64,000 nt of DNA, taken from JBBQER01 sp052148155. GTDB lineage: Bacteria > Actinomycetota > Acidimicrobiia > IMCC26256 > PALSA-610. Positions 41,625-49,426 of this stretch are shown here, one piece after another. A program made the position numbers and the translations under genes. Each line of letters begins with the position of its first letter. The stretch's first letter is position 1. Below the pieces are notes generated by a model. It worked only from the letters and a program-made list of their open reading frames with translations, searched no databases and was not told where the DNA came from. Where the stretch lies: positions 1 to 64,000 of the forward strand of contig JBKQIY010000198.1 in the NCBI GenBank assembly GCA_052148155.1. The letters run 5' to 3'.

Positions 41625-42791
41625 GTGCGCGTCGATCCCGCCGCGCTCGCGCGCAGTGCGGTGCTCGCGGTCGAAGTCGACGGCGACGAATATGTCGTGT
41701 GGCGCGGTCAGGGCGGCGAACTCGGGAGCGCGCCGCGGTCGTGCCCGCACCTGGATCACGACCTCGCCGAAGGCTTCGTAGTCGGCGACGAGCTCGTGTG
41801 CCCGGGCCACGGGTGGGCCTTCGACGGTCGGGGCCGGGTGCACAAACGTAACGAGCACGGCCGCGTCGACCCGAAAGGGCGCGTGCCCATGCTGACATTT
41901 CGAGAGGACGGCAACGGCATCGACGTCGAGCCCTACAGTCAGGCGCTCATGTCGAGCTCGTATCCGCCCGACCGGCATCTGCTGCGCGACCTGCGACTGA
42001 CGTTCGAGCACGACGACCACGAACCCGGCCATCGTACGAGCCGGGCTCGAATGCCGGTCGTTCCTGAGCTGTACGCCAGCGACGGGACCGTGCGGGCCGG
42101 CGCGCTCGCGACCCTCGTCGACGTCATCGGCGGAGGCCTCGCAGCCACCGTTGCGCATCCGAATTGGATCGCGACCGCCGACCTGACGCTCCACCTCGTG
42201 GGCGCGGCGAGAAGCGGATCGGTGGAAGCGCACGCCCGGGTCGCGCATGCGGGACGCACCACGGTCGTCATCGAGGTCGACCTGTACGACCAGACGGGCC
42301 GGTCGATCGGGATCGCAACGATGAGTTTCGCGGTGCTGCCTCGCCGCGACGACAATCCCGACATTTCCGTGTCGATGACCGCCGGCCCGTCGACCATGGC
42401 CCGGGTCGGGTCGCGCCTGCGCACATCGCTGCTCGACGAGCTCGAGATCCGAATGATCAACGACCGCCACGGCGAGCTCGAAGCTCCCATCGCCGAGTGG
42501 AGCCGCAACTCGCTCGGCGCGATGCAAGGCGGCGCGGTCGCGATCATCGTCGACGCCGCCGCCGAAGCCGCGTCGACGGTCGCGGCCGGCGACACCCGTG
42601 TCGTGACCGATATCCAGTTGACGTACCTCGCGCTCGCGCGAGTCGGCCCCCTGCGCGCCCGCGCCGAGGTGCTCAACGCGGCGCCAGGCGCGGTGACAAC
42701 GCGCGTCGAGCTCGTCGACCTCGGAGCGGGCGGACGTCTCACGAGCGTGGCACGCGTCGTCGCAACACCGTCCCTCGGGTCTGGCGGATGA
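41625..42791 (+). CDS. Rieske [2Fe-2S] domain fused to two hotdog (PaaI-like) domains
   Basis: This 388-residue protein has an N-terminal Rieske-type iron-sulfur domain with Cys40-x-His42 and Cys59-x2-His62 (SCPHLDHDL, VCPGHGWAF), the standard CxH-x16-CxxH spacing. Two hotdog-fold thioesterase-like domains follow at about 118-237 and 265-380. Hotdog 1 has VRAGALATLVD and hotdog 2 has NSLGAMQGGAVAIIVD; the usual catalytic HGG of PaaI thioesterases reads QGG in the second and is absent from the first. I know no characterised protein with this order. It could be an electron-linked acyl-CoA enzyme or a redox-regulated acyl-CoA sensor. The start directly follows the upstream TGA. Confidence 0.8.
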   Translation: MRVDPAALARSAVLAVEVDGDEYVVWRGQGGELGSAPRSCPHLDHDLAEGFVVGDELVCPGHGWAFDGRGRVHKRNEHGRVDPKGRVPMLTFREDGNGIDVEPYSQALMSSSYPPDRHLLRDLRLTFEHDDHEPGHRTSRARMPVVPELYASDGTVRAGALATLVDVIGGGLAATVAHPNWIATADLTLHLVGAARSGSVEAHARVAHAGRTTVVIEVDLYDQTGRSIGIATMSFAVLPRRDDNPDISVSMTAGPSTMARVGSRLRTSLLDELEIRMINDRHGELEAPIAEWSRNSLGAMQGGAVAIIVDAAAEAASTVAAGDTRVVTDIQLTYLALARVGPLRARAEVLNAAPGAVTTRVELVDLGAGGRLTSVARVVATPSLGSGG

Positions 42792-43642
42792 ACCGCACGA
42801 ACCCCGGCGAGGCCGTGCACGGTTTCGGCGGCCCCGACATCGGCCGCGACGTCTCGCGCTACGTGCAGGTACAACTCCACGAGGTTGAGCCTTCGGACGA
42901 TGGCACACCGCGCCTGGCGGGACACGCGCCGGCGTCGGCGCATCTGCGGCGACCCGGCGGAGGAGTCCGCGCTGGGGCCCTGCTCACGATGTTCGACAAC
43001 GTCGGCGGCCTCTGCGGTGGACTCGCGGCGCTGCCCGACGGCTGGGTCGTCTCGACGAACCTGTCGGCCCGTGTGGTCCGGCTTGACCACGTCGGGCCGT
43101 TCCGAATCGACGCCCGGGTCCTGCGTCGGGGACGGGCCGCCACCGTGACCGCCGTCGAAATCCATGACGAAGGCGCCGGCGACGCGCTGGTCGTCGACGG
43201 CGTGCTGACCTCTGCGGTGCTGATTCCTGAGAATGGCCCGCCCCGCTGGACTCGACCGTTGGTGTTGGGTCCAGGCGAACCTCTCCCCGAGCCGGTGCCG
43301 ACGGTCGCCCACTGGCTCGGCGCGCAGACGATCGACGAGATGACCGTCGAGATGCAGCTGACGGATTCCTTACGCAACCCGTGGGGCATCCTCCACGGCG
43401 GGGCAGTCGCGTCGCTGATCGACCTGACCGCGGAGCACATGACGGGCGGAGTCACCACTGATGTCGTGTTGCATTTCCTCGCGCCGAACCGTGTCGGGCC
43501 GGTGCGCGCGACCGGCCGAGCCCTCGGATCGCGGGTCGACGCCAGCGTGGTCCGCATCGACGTGCGCGACGAAGGCGCCGGCCGCGTCACCGCGCTCGCC
43601 ATCGTCACCTCGGCGTCCGTGAACCGCGCGCGCGTCGGATGA
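42788..43642 (+). CDS. Tandem hotdog (PaaI-like thioesterase) protein
   Basis: This 284-residue protein consists of two hotdog domains. The first has VRAGALLTMFDNVGG; the second has the complete PaaI-type signature NPWGILHGGAVASLIDL. Only the second therefore looks catalytically competent. It starts in a 4-nt overlap with the Rieske-hotdog gene (ATGA) and is co-translated with it. Probably an acyl-CoA thioesterase paralogue of the Rieske protein's C-terminal part, perhaps forming a joint complex. Confidence 0.82.
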   Translation: MNRTNPGEAVHGFGGPDIGRDVSRYVQVQLHEVEPSDDGTPRLAGHAPASAHLRRPGGGVRAGALLTMFDNVGGLCGGLAALPDGWVVSTNLSARVVRLDHVGPFRIDARVLRRGRAATVTAVEIHDEGAGDALVVDGVLTSAVLIPENGPPRWTRPLVLGPGEPLPEPVPTVAHWLGAQTIDEMTVEMQLTDSLRNPWGILHGGAVASLIDLTAEHMTGGVTTDVVLHFLAPNRVGPVRATGRALGSRVDASVVRIDVRDEGAGRVTALAIVTSASVNRARVG

Positions 43643-44163
43643 GCGGCCCCATCCGCGGGGTGTACCCCGGATCGTTCGATCCGCCGACCATCGCTCATGT
43701 CGCCATCGCCGAAGCGGCAGTGCGGGCCGGTGCACTCGACCGGCTCGACCTCGCCATCTCCCGGGTCGCACTCGGCAAGGACGCGACCGCCCAACGTCCG
43801 CTGTCGGCTCGTTTGACGACGATCGAACAGCTGACGTCGTCGCGGCCATGGCTGGGTGTCGTCGTCACCGAAGCGCAGCTGATCACCGACATCGCGGCGG
43901 GTTACGACCTCGTGGTGATGGGTGCCGACAAGTGGGCGCAAGTGCGCGATCCCGCCTGGTACAACGACTCGGCCGCGGCGCGCGACGTCGCGATCGCGCA
44001 GCTGGCACGCGTCGTCGTCGCGCCCCGGCCGGGCTTCGAGATCGTCGGCGCGGAGGTGCTTGACCTGCCGACGCATCTCGGCGGGGTGTCGTCATCCGCC
44101 GCCCGCGCCGGCAACTACGATCTGATCGCGCCCGAATGTCGACCCGAACCTCACGACGGCTGA
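43639..44163 (+). CDS. Nucleotidyltransferase-fold (NadD/CoaD-like) protein with altered HxGH motif
   Basis: This 174-residue protein has the cytidylyltransferase-like fold. It starts GVYPGSFDPPTIAHVAIAEAA, and near the end has GVSSSAARAG where family members have ISST/SxxR. The nucleotide-binding HxGH (or TxGH) motif reads TIAH: the last histidine remains but the glycine is changed. A GADKWAQVRDPAWY region recalls NadD's substrate segment. It may adenylylate a mononucleotide or may have lost activity. It overlaps the upstream hotdog gene by 4 nt. Confidence 0.72.
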   Translation: MSGPIRGVYPGSFDPPTIAHVAIAEAAVRAGALDRLDLAISRVALGKDATAQRPLSARLTTIEQLTSSRPWLGVVVTEAQLITDIAAGYDLVVMGADKWAQVRDPAWYNDSAAARDVAIAQLARVVVAPRPGFEIVGAEVLDLPTHLGGVSSSAARAGNYDLIAPECRPEPHDG

Positions 44164-44540
44164 TCATCGACGGCAACAACGTCATCGGGAGCACACCCGA
44201 CGGCTGGTGGCGCGACCGGGCCGGCGCTGCCCGACGTCTGATCACGTCGCTCCAGGACCTGGCACACGTTGGTGGCGATCGGATCTGCGTCGTGCTCGAC
44301 GGTCGGCCGCTCGCGGACTTGCCCGAGGGCGTGCACAACGGAGTACTTGTCGCCTACGCGACCCGTGCGGGACGCGACGCGGCCGACGACCGCATCGTGC
44401 ACGAGGTCACCGGCGACCGCGATCCGGCCTCGCTCGTCGTTGTCACCTCGGACCGTGCGCTGGCCGAGCGGGTCCGGACACTCGGCGCGGCCGTCGAACG
44501 CACCGCATGGCTCCTCGATCGGATCGGTCGCAGCCGCTAG
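44136..44540 (+). CDS. NYN-domain (YacP-like) putative RNase
   Basis: This 134-residue protein has the PIN-like NYN domain. It begins RLIIDGNNVIG with the first catalytic Asp and has ICVVLDGRP, DAADDRIVHEV and LVVVTSDRALAERV, which supply the other acidic residues. YacP/Rae1-type NYN proteins are RNases that act on ribosome-bound mRNA. Its start overlaps the nucleotidyltransferase gene by 28 nt, so it is the last gene of the operon. It overlaps a convergent gene by 4 nt. Confidence 0.82.
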   Translation: MSTRTSRRLIIDGNNVIGSTPDGWWRDRAGAARRLITSLQDLAHVGGDRICVVLDGRPLADLPEGVHNGVLVAYATRAGRDAADDRIVHEVTGDRDPASLVVVTSDRALAERVRTLGAAVERTAWLLDRIGRSR

Positions 44541-45082
44541 TCCCGCTCGGGGAAAGGGACGCCGGTGACGCCGTCGTCGCGTTGTACGCGCATCGAGTTC
44601 AGCGCCATCGAGACGAGGTGGTACTGCCCCACCGTGAACACGACGTCCAACAGTTGCTGTTCGTCGTAGCGTTCGGCGAGCGCGGCATACGTCACGTCGG
44701 TGAGACTCTGGTCGTCGTGCAGTTCGTCGGCTGCGCGTAGCAGGCACGCATCGAACCGATCCCAACCCGGCTCATCGGGACCGGACGCGATCCGTTCGAT
44801 TTCATCGTCGGTGATGCCGACACCGCGGGCGATCGCGACGTGCTGACCCCATTCGTAGGGCGCGCGACAGTTCCAGCCGGTACGCAGAATGAGCAGCTCG
44901 CGTTCACGCGCCGAGAGCGTGCTCTTGGCGAGCACATGATTGCCGAACACCATCCATCGTTTCATCAGCTTCGGATGATGCGCGAGCGTCGCGAAGATAT
45001 TGAGCGAACGATCGCCGAGCAAGATGCGGGTTTCGTCGTCCCATTCGGCGCTGGGCAAGGGTGCGACCCGGGGATCGACCAT
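44537..45082 (-). CDS. Carboxymuconolactone decarboxylase/AhpD-like protein
   Basis: This 181-residue all-helical protein belongs to the carboxymuconolactone decarboxylase-like group. The core segment ILRTGWNCRAPYEWGQHVAIARG holds the Cys and His of the family's active or metal site. A DITYAAL-type helix and LLDVVFTVGQYHLVSMALNS follow. The start is ATG 45082, sharing a base with the upstream oxidoreductase stop (TGATG). Members act as decarboxylases or peroxidase-like proteins; here it probably works with the oxidoreductase on an aromatic or lipid compound. Confidence 0.83.
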   Translation of the reverse strand: MVDPRVAPLPSAEWDDETRILLGDRSLNIFATLAHHPKLMKRWMVFGNHVLAKSTLSARERELLILRTGWNCRAPYEWGQHVAIARGVGITDDEIERIASGPDEPGWDRFDACLLRAADELHDDQSLTDVTYAALAERYDEQQLLDVVFTVGQYHLVSMALNSMRVQRDDGVTGVPFPERD

Positions 45083-46086
45083 CAGAGTTTCACCACAAGC
45101 TTGCCGACGTTCCCGCCCGTGAAGAGCAGGTTGATCGCCGTCGGTGCCGATAAGAACCCGTCGACAACATGCACGCGGTGCTTCAACTTTCCCTCGCCGG
45201 CCCAGACCGCGAGTTGCATCGCTGCTTCGGCGAAGCGATCGAGGAAGTCGATCACGATGAAGCCCTGCATCCGCAGCCGTCGAGTCACGATGTTCGTGAT
45301 GTGCTCCGGGCCGGGCGAGAGCTCCGAATCGTTGTAGCGCGAGATCATCCCGCACGCGACGATCCGGCCGAAGTCGTTCATGTTCTGCAGCGCAGCGTCG
45401 AGGATGACGCCACCGACGTTGTCGAAGTACACGTCGACGCCGTCAGGACACGCCTCGAGCAGCGCACGCGCGACATCGCCGGCTTTGTAGTCGATGCATG
45501 CGTCGAAACCGAGCTCGTCGACAACCCAGTCGCATTTCTCTTTCGTGCCCGCGAGCCCGACGACCCGGCACCCGACAATCTTCGCGATCTGGCCTGCGAT
45601 CGACCCGACACCACCCGCCGCGCCCGACACGACGAACGTCTCCGCAGATTTCGCCTGCCCGATGTCGAGCACCCCGAAGTATGCGGTGACTCCCGCGCTG
45701 CCGAACAGGCTCAACGAGTCGACGAGGTCGACACCGTCCGGGAGCGGATTCGCGAACATGCCGGACGCGCCGCCGATCAGCGCGTATTCCTGCCAGCCCA
45801 GCATCCCCATCACGCCCATGCCCACCGGAAGCGAAGGATTGTTCGAGACGACGACGCGCCCCGCGCCGCCGCCTCGCATCACGTCGCCGATCTGCACGGG
45901 CGGCAGATAGCTCCGCTCGTCCCGAACCCAACCCCGCATCGCAGGGTCGAGCGACAAGTACTCGAGGGCCACGACCGCTTCACCGTCGCCGGGCTCGGGC
46001 ATCGGTTCCTCGACGACCTCGAAACACTCGTCTGTGAACATCTCGACCGGCCGCTGCACGAGCAAAATCTTTCGATTCGAAGCCAT
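45082..46086 (-). CDS. MDR-family NADP-dependent oxidoreductase (CurA/prostaglandin reductase-like)
   Basis: This 334-residue enzyme of the medium-chain reductase superfamily lacks the zinc ligands and resembles CurA and leukotriene/prostaglandin double-bond reductases. The start MASNRKILLVQRPVEMFTDE, the DPAMRGWV segment, the AAGGVGSIAGQIAKI dinucleotide loop and DVYFDNVGG are typical. It probably reduces an enone or alkenal. The ATG at 46086 has TAGGCT 6 nt upstream in a box shared with the divergent thioesterase gene. Confidence 0.88.
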   Translation of the reverse strand: MASNRKILLVQRPVEMFTDECFEVVEEPMPEPGDGEAVVALEYLSLDPAMRGWVRDERSYLPPVQIGDVMRGGGAGRVVVSNNPSLPVGMGVMGMLGWQEYALIGGASGMFANPLPDGVDLVDSLSLFGSAGVTAYFGVLDIGQAKSAETFVVSGAAGGVGSIAGQIAKIVGCRVVGLAGTKEKCDWVVDELGFDACIDYKAGDVARALLEACPDGVDVYFDNVGGVILDAALQNMNDFGRIVACGMISRYNDSELSPGPEHITNIVTRRLRMQGFIVIDFLDRFAEAAMQLAVWAGEGKLKHRVHVVDGFLSAPTAINLLFTGGNVGKLVVKL

Positions 46087-46092
46087 ACCCCG

Positions 46093-46102
46093 AGCCTAGG
46101 CT
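46093..46102. promoter_or_regulatory. Palindromic bidirectional -10 element (AGCCTAGGCT)
   Basis: The 10-bp palindrome reads TAGGCT on both strands. On the plus strand it is 6 nt before ATG 46109, and on the minus strand 6 nt before ATG 46086. The two start codons are only 22 nt apart. Confidence 0.6.
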
Positions 46103-46108
46103 GACCCG

Positions 46109-46981
46109 ATGTCCGAAGGCCCTCGCAACCTGCGCGCCGATACCGTGCTCACCCCCGACCCCGACGTGCGCGGCCGCTTCCACGCCGACATCCCCGTCGG
46201 CTGGAAAGTTGTGTACGTGTTCGGCGGCGTCACGATGTACACCGCGTTACGCGCGATGCACGAGGCGCTCGCACGACCGGACCTCACGCTCGTGACCGCC
46301 AACGCCATCTTCGTCGCCCCGGTACCGCCCGGACCGGTCACGATCGATGTCGAGATCCTCCGAGACGGGCGCACCGCGTCGCAAGTAGCGGCCGACCTGC
46401 GCGTCGACGGCAACCTTGCGCTGCGAGCCCACGGCGTGTTCGGCGTCGCTCACGACACCGAGATCGGTTTTCTCGATGTGCAGTTCCCCGACGTTCCGAG
46501 CCCGCACGACCTCGAGATCCCCGTACCACCCGAAGGCTTCAGCCGAGGACCGTTCGAGCACATCAACTTCCACGAGCAGACCGACTGGCGGCCGATCGAC
46601 GGCTTCGCCCCGTGGGATCCCGACTTCAAAGCCGGTCCGGCGCATATCAACGTGTGGACTCGGCTGCAGTGCGAACCGCGATTGCCTGACGGTTCCTACG
46701 ACCCGCTCGCAGTCGCGGTGCACGGTGACGTCATCGGCCCCGCCGTCGGTCAGGGCCTCGGACCGATCGGCTCGCCATTCATGGTGCTGTCGCTCGAGAT
46801 CGGTATCCGCTTCGTCGCGACGCCCGTCACGCCGTGGGTGTTACAGGAGATCGAGGCCTGGCACGTGGGCGACGGCTACGCCACCGGTCCGGCGCGACTG
46901 TGGGACGAAGCGGGCAACCTCTGCGCCATCGCCACCCAAACCGCCAACCTGCGCGTCTTTCCCGCGGCCGTGAACCTTTAG
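46109..46981 (+). CDS. TesB-like acyl-CoA thioesterase (double hotdog)
   Basis: This 290-residue protein resembles the acyl-CoA thioesterase II-like (TesB) double-hotdog family. It has GGVTMYTALRAMHEAL near the N-terminus, a substrate-lining strand TLVTANAIFVAPVPPG, and a C-terminal half with GDVIGPAVGQGLGPIGSPFMVLSLEIGI where the catalytic aspartate lies. It should hydrolyse acyl-CoA esters. It is divergent from the CurA-like reductase and overlaps the convergent sulfatase by 4 nt. Confidence 0.83.
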   Translation: MSEGPRNLRADTVLTPDPDVRGRFHADIPVGWKVVYVFGGVTMYTALRAMHEALARPDLTLVTANAIFVAPVPPGPVTIDVEILRDGRTASQVAADLRVDGNLALRAHGVFGVAHDTEIGFLDVQFPDVPSPHDLEIPVPPEGFSRGPFEHINFHEQTDWRPIDGFAPWDPDFKAGPAHINVWTRLQCEPRLPDGSYDPLAVAVHGDVIGPAVGQGLGPIGSPFMVLSLEIGIRFVATPVTPWVLQEIEAWHVGDGYATGPARLWDEAGNLCAIATQTANLRVFPAAVNL

Positions 46982-48579
46982 GCGGGGCGCTGGACCTCGA
47001 GGACGGTGCGTTCGGTCGGAAGCGCGTCGTACAGGTCGGCGACCAAGTCGTCGCGTACGCCTTTGCGTGCCGCGTCGTCCCAGAGGTTGACGAACTGGTG
47101 CGGGTCGTCTTCGACTGCGTACAGCTCGCCTTCGGTGCCCTCGTAGGCGACCCGGCTGACGGGCCCGATACCACCGCCGAACATGCCCGTCTGCGCGAAC
47201 CACTTCTCCAAGCCGTTCGGTTCGCCGATCGTCGATTTCTCGTACACCGTGCACAGCCAACCGTCGCGGTAGATCGAACGCAGATGCATGCCGTAGCCGG
47301 GAAACTGTGAGTCCCACTCACAGAGCACACGTTCACGACCCGAACCCTGACCGGTCGGAAGGGGCGTTCCCTGCGTCCAGTCGGGCGCGGGCACGCCTGC
47401 GATCTCGCAGAACGTCGGCGCGAGGTCGAGCTGACCGACCGGTTCGCGTACGACTGCGGGCGACACACCAGCCGCGGGTGCCGGCTGCCACACCATCGGA
47501 AGTCGCATGAGCGAGTCGGTGTGAAATGGGCCTTTGAACACAAGTCCGTAGTCACCTTGCAGTTCGCCGTGGTCGGTCGTGAAGAACACGTCTGTGTTCT
47601 CGCTCCATCCGCGCGCAGCGACTCGTGCCAACACGCGTCCGCAGGCTTCGTCGATGAGCTCGTTCATGATGTGGGTCATCGCGTTGATCTCGCGAATGTT
47701 GTCGGCACTGACGTTCTGTGGGCGGTAGCTCCCGGGTCCGCCTTCGGCGTTGATCCATTCACCGTTCCAGAGCGCGAGCCAGTGCGCCGGCTTCTGCGCG
47801 AGGACGTGCTCGATCTCCTCGCTGGTGCCGGGATGGCCTGGCGGCAGGTCAAGGTCGCGCCAATTGCAGCGGTGCAGCTCAGACTCCGGCGGGTCCCACG
47901 GATGATGCGGATCGGGAAATGACATCCATACGAACCAGTCGGCGTCGTCGGGCAACGAGTCGAGATAAGCGATCGTGCGATCGGCGACCCAATCGGTGTG
48001 ATACCAGTCGCGCGGGATCGGATTGAGTCGCGTCTCTGGCGCACCGGTCTCGCCGCCGGGTTCGGCGGCGAGCAGCGGCGAGAAGCCCTTCGTCGCGTCG
48101 ATGCCGTGCGTGTCGATCAGCCAACGTCCGTAGTGTTGCAGCGCGCGCTTACCGACCGCGGGCACGTGCATGGCGAGTTCGGCGTGTTCGAAACCGCGGT
48201 AGGGGCCGACGAGACCCTGCTCCGACATGAAGTTCTCTTGCCAATGGAGTTGCATGTCGAAGCCCGGCTCGAAGTGGGCTTTGCCGAGCAGCGCCGTGTG
48301 GTAGCCGGCGGCGTCGTGTAAGTACTCGGCGATCGACGGGGCGTCCTCCGGCAACGGAACACCGTTGGCGATCACTCCGTGCGTGCGCACATATTGACCG
48401 GTGAGCATCGTCGAACGTGCCGGCATGCAGACCGTGTTCTGGTTATAGGCCCGCTCGTAGCGGACCCCGCGGGCGGCCAGCCCGTCAATGACCGGCGTGC
48501 GCGCGATCGTCCCTCCGTTGCATCCGAGCGAGTCGTAGCGCTGCTGATCGGTTGTGACAAACAGGATCTTGCGCCCCAT
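46978..48579 (-). CDS. Type I sulfatase (formylglycine-dependent)
   Basis: This 533-residue sulfatase has the formylglycine motif Cys51-x-Pro-x-Arg55 (VCMPARSTMLTG) and metal-binding Asp11-Gln12 (TTDQQRYDSLG). The middle segment TTDHGELQGDYGLVFKGP and the C-terminal region complete the alkaline phosphatase-like fold. It removes sulfate esters from an organic compound after maturation of the cysteine. The ATG at 48579 has a GGTCGGAG ribosome-binding site. It is 20 nt downstream of a TetR gene in the same orientation, so it is probably part of that regulon. Confidence 0.9.
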   Translation of the reverse strand: MGRKILFVTTDQQRYDSLGCNGGTIARTPVIDGLAARGVRYERAYNQNTVCMPARSTMLTGQYVRTHGVIANGVPLPEDAPSIAEYLHDAAGYHTALLGKAHFEPGFDMQLHWQENFMSEQGLVGPYRGFEHAELAMHVPAVGKRALQHYGRWLIDTHGIDATKGFSPLLAAEPGGETGAPETRLNPIPRDWYHTDWVADRTIAYLDSLPDDADWFVWMSFPDPHHPWDPPESELHRCNWRDLDLPPGHPGTSEEIEHVLAQKPAHWLALWNGEWINAEGGPGSYRPQNVSADNIREINAMTHIMNELIDEACGRVLARVAARGWSENTDVFFTTDHGELQGDYGLVFKGPFHTDSLMRLPMVWQPAPAAGVSPAVVREPVGQLDLAPTFCEIAGVPAPDWTQGTPLPTGQGSGRERVLCEWDSQFPGYGMHLRSIYRDGWLCTVYEKSTIGEPNGLEKWFAQTGMFGGGIGPVSRVAYEGTEGELYAVEDDPHQFVNLWDDAARKGVRDDLVADLYDALPTERTVLEVQRPA

Positions 48580-48599
48580 CTCCGACCTCTCGCTGCAAT

Positions 48600-49169
48600 T
48601 CAGATGTCGAGCAGGGTGCGGATCGCGCCCGTGAGGACCCGGCGAGCCCGGGAGGCGGACAGGCCCTGCGCGGCCCGTAACCGATTCCAGGTGTCCCACG
48701 AAGCGAGCGCGTCGATCGCGTCGGCCACGTCGGACGGGACGCCGGGAAAGGCTCGATCAATTTGGCGTCGCAAGGTGCGGTCGACCCGTGCGAGACTCGC
48801 CGCGATGGTCGGCGAACTCGCCAGCCACAAAAGCGCGGCACGACGTACTGGTGTGACACCTTCAAAGATCGCGGCGCGCTGGTCCACGAGTTGGCCGACC
48901 CGCTCGCCGATCGGCCTGGCCACGTCGATCGGGCCGGCCAAGCGAGCGAAGCGATCCCACTGTCGTTGGGCGACCGCGCCGCGCAGCGCCTCGACGTCAA
49001 CGAAGTGGTTGTGAACCGAACGCGCCGACACGCCGGCCCGCTCGGCAACCTGTTGCACACTCGGGAGTAGGGTCCCTTCGTTGTAACAGGCGATCAGCGC
49101 GTCGATAATGGCCTCCCGGTTCCGAGCTCCTCGCCGGATCCGACCATCGACGACCGTCATGAGGTCCAT
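48600..49169 (-). CDS. TetR-family regulator of a sulfatase operon
   Basis: This 189-residue protein has an N-terminal TetR helix-turn-helix (residues about 16-65, REAIIDALIACYNEGTLLPSVQQVAERAGVSARSVHNHF) and a helical C-terminal domain. It is co-directional with the sulfatase downstream and divergent from the P450 gene. A perfect 10-bp inverted repeat lies 7 nt upstream of its ATG, a strong candidate for its own operator, so it is likely autoregulated and releases on a substrate of the sulfatase pathway. Confidence 0.85.
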   Translation of the reverse strand: MDLMTVVDGRIRRGARNREAIIDALIACYNEGTLLPSVQQVAERAGVSARSVHNHFVDVEALRGAVAQRQWDRFARLAGPIDVARPIGERVGQLVDQRAAIFEGVTPVRRAALLWLASSPTIAASLARVDRTLRRQIDRAFPGVPSDVADAIDALASWDTWNRLRAAQGLSASRARRVLTGAIRTLLDI

Positions 49170-49175
49170 CCAACA

Positions 49176-49200
49176 CTACTTGCAGTCTGCCTGCAAGTAG
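49176..49200. promoter_or_regulatory. Probable TetR operator (perfect 10-bp inverted repeat)
   Basis: CTACTTGCAG-N5-CTGCAAGTAG is a perfect palindrome with a 5-nt centre, starting 7 nt upstream of the TetR ATG. It is 226 nt from the P450 start. Confidence 0.75.
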
Positions 49201-49413
49201 AATGAGGAGCAGGCTCCGCCGCGCACACAGCACTGCGACGGCCGCGGCTGGGTCAGCGTCGAGAGACACCGTGGTGTCGCCTGCGGGTCCGGGCTCGATC
49301 TCGAGCCGTCTGACCTCCGCTGCGGGAGTGACGACGCCGACGTTCCGCCCCAACCCACCCTCGCGAGCGCGGATGTGACCGATGTCACTCAGGTCGAGGC
49401 TCGTCGATCGGCG

Positions 49414-49419
49414 TAGCGT
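49414..49419 (+). promoter_or_regulatory. -10 box (TAGCGT) for the P450 gene
   Basis: TAGCGT is 7 nt before the GTG at 49427, the leaderless spacing, and supports this start over the ATG at 49382. Confidence 0.45.
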
Positions 49420-49426
49420 TCACGTC

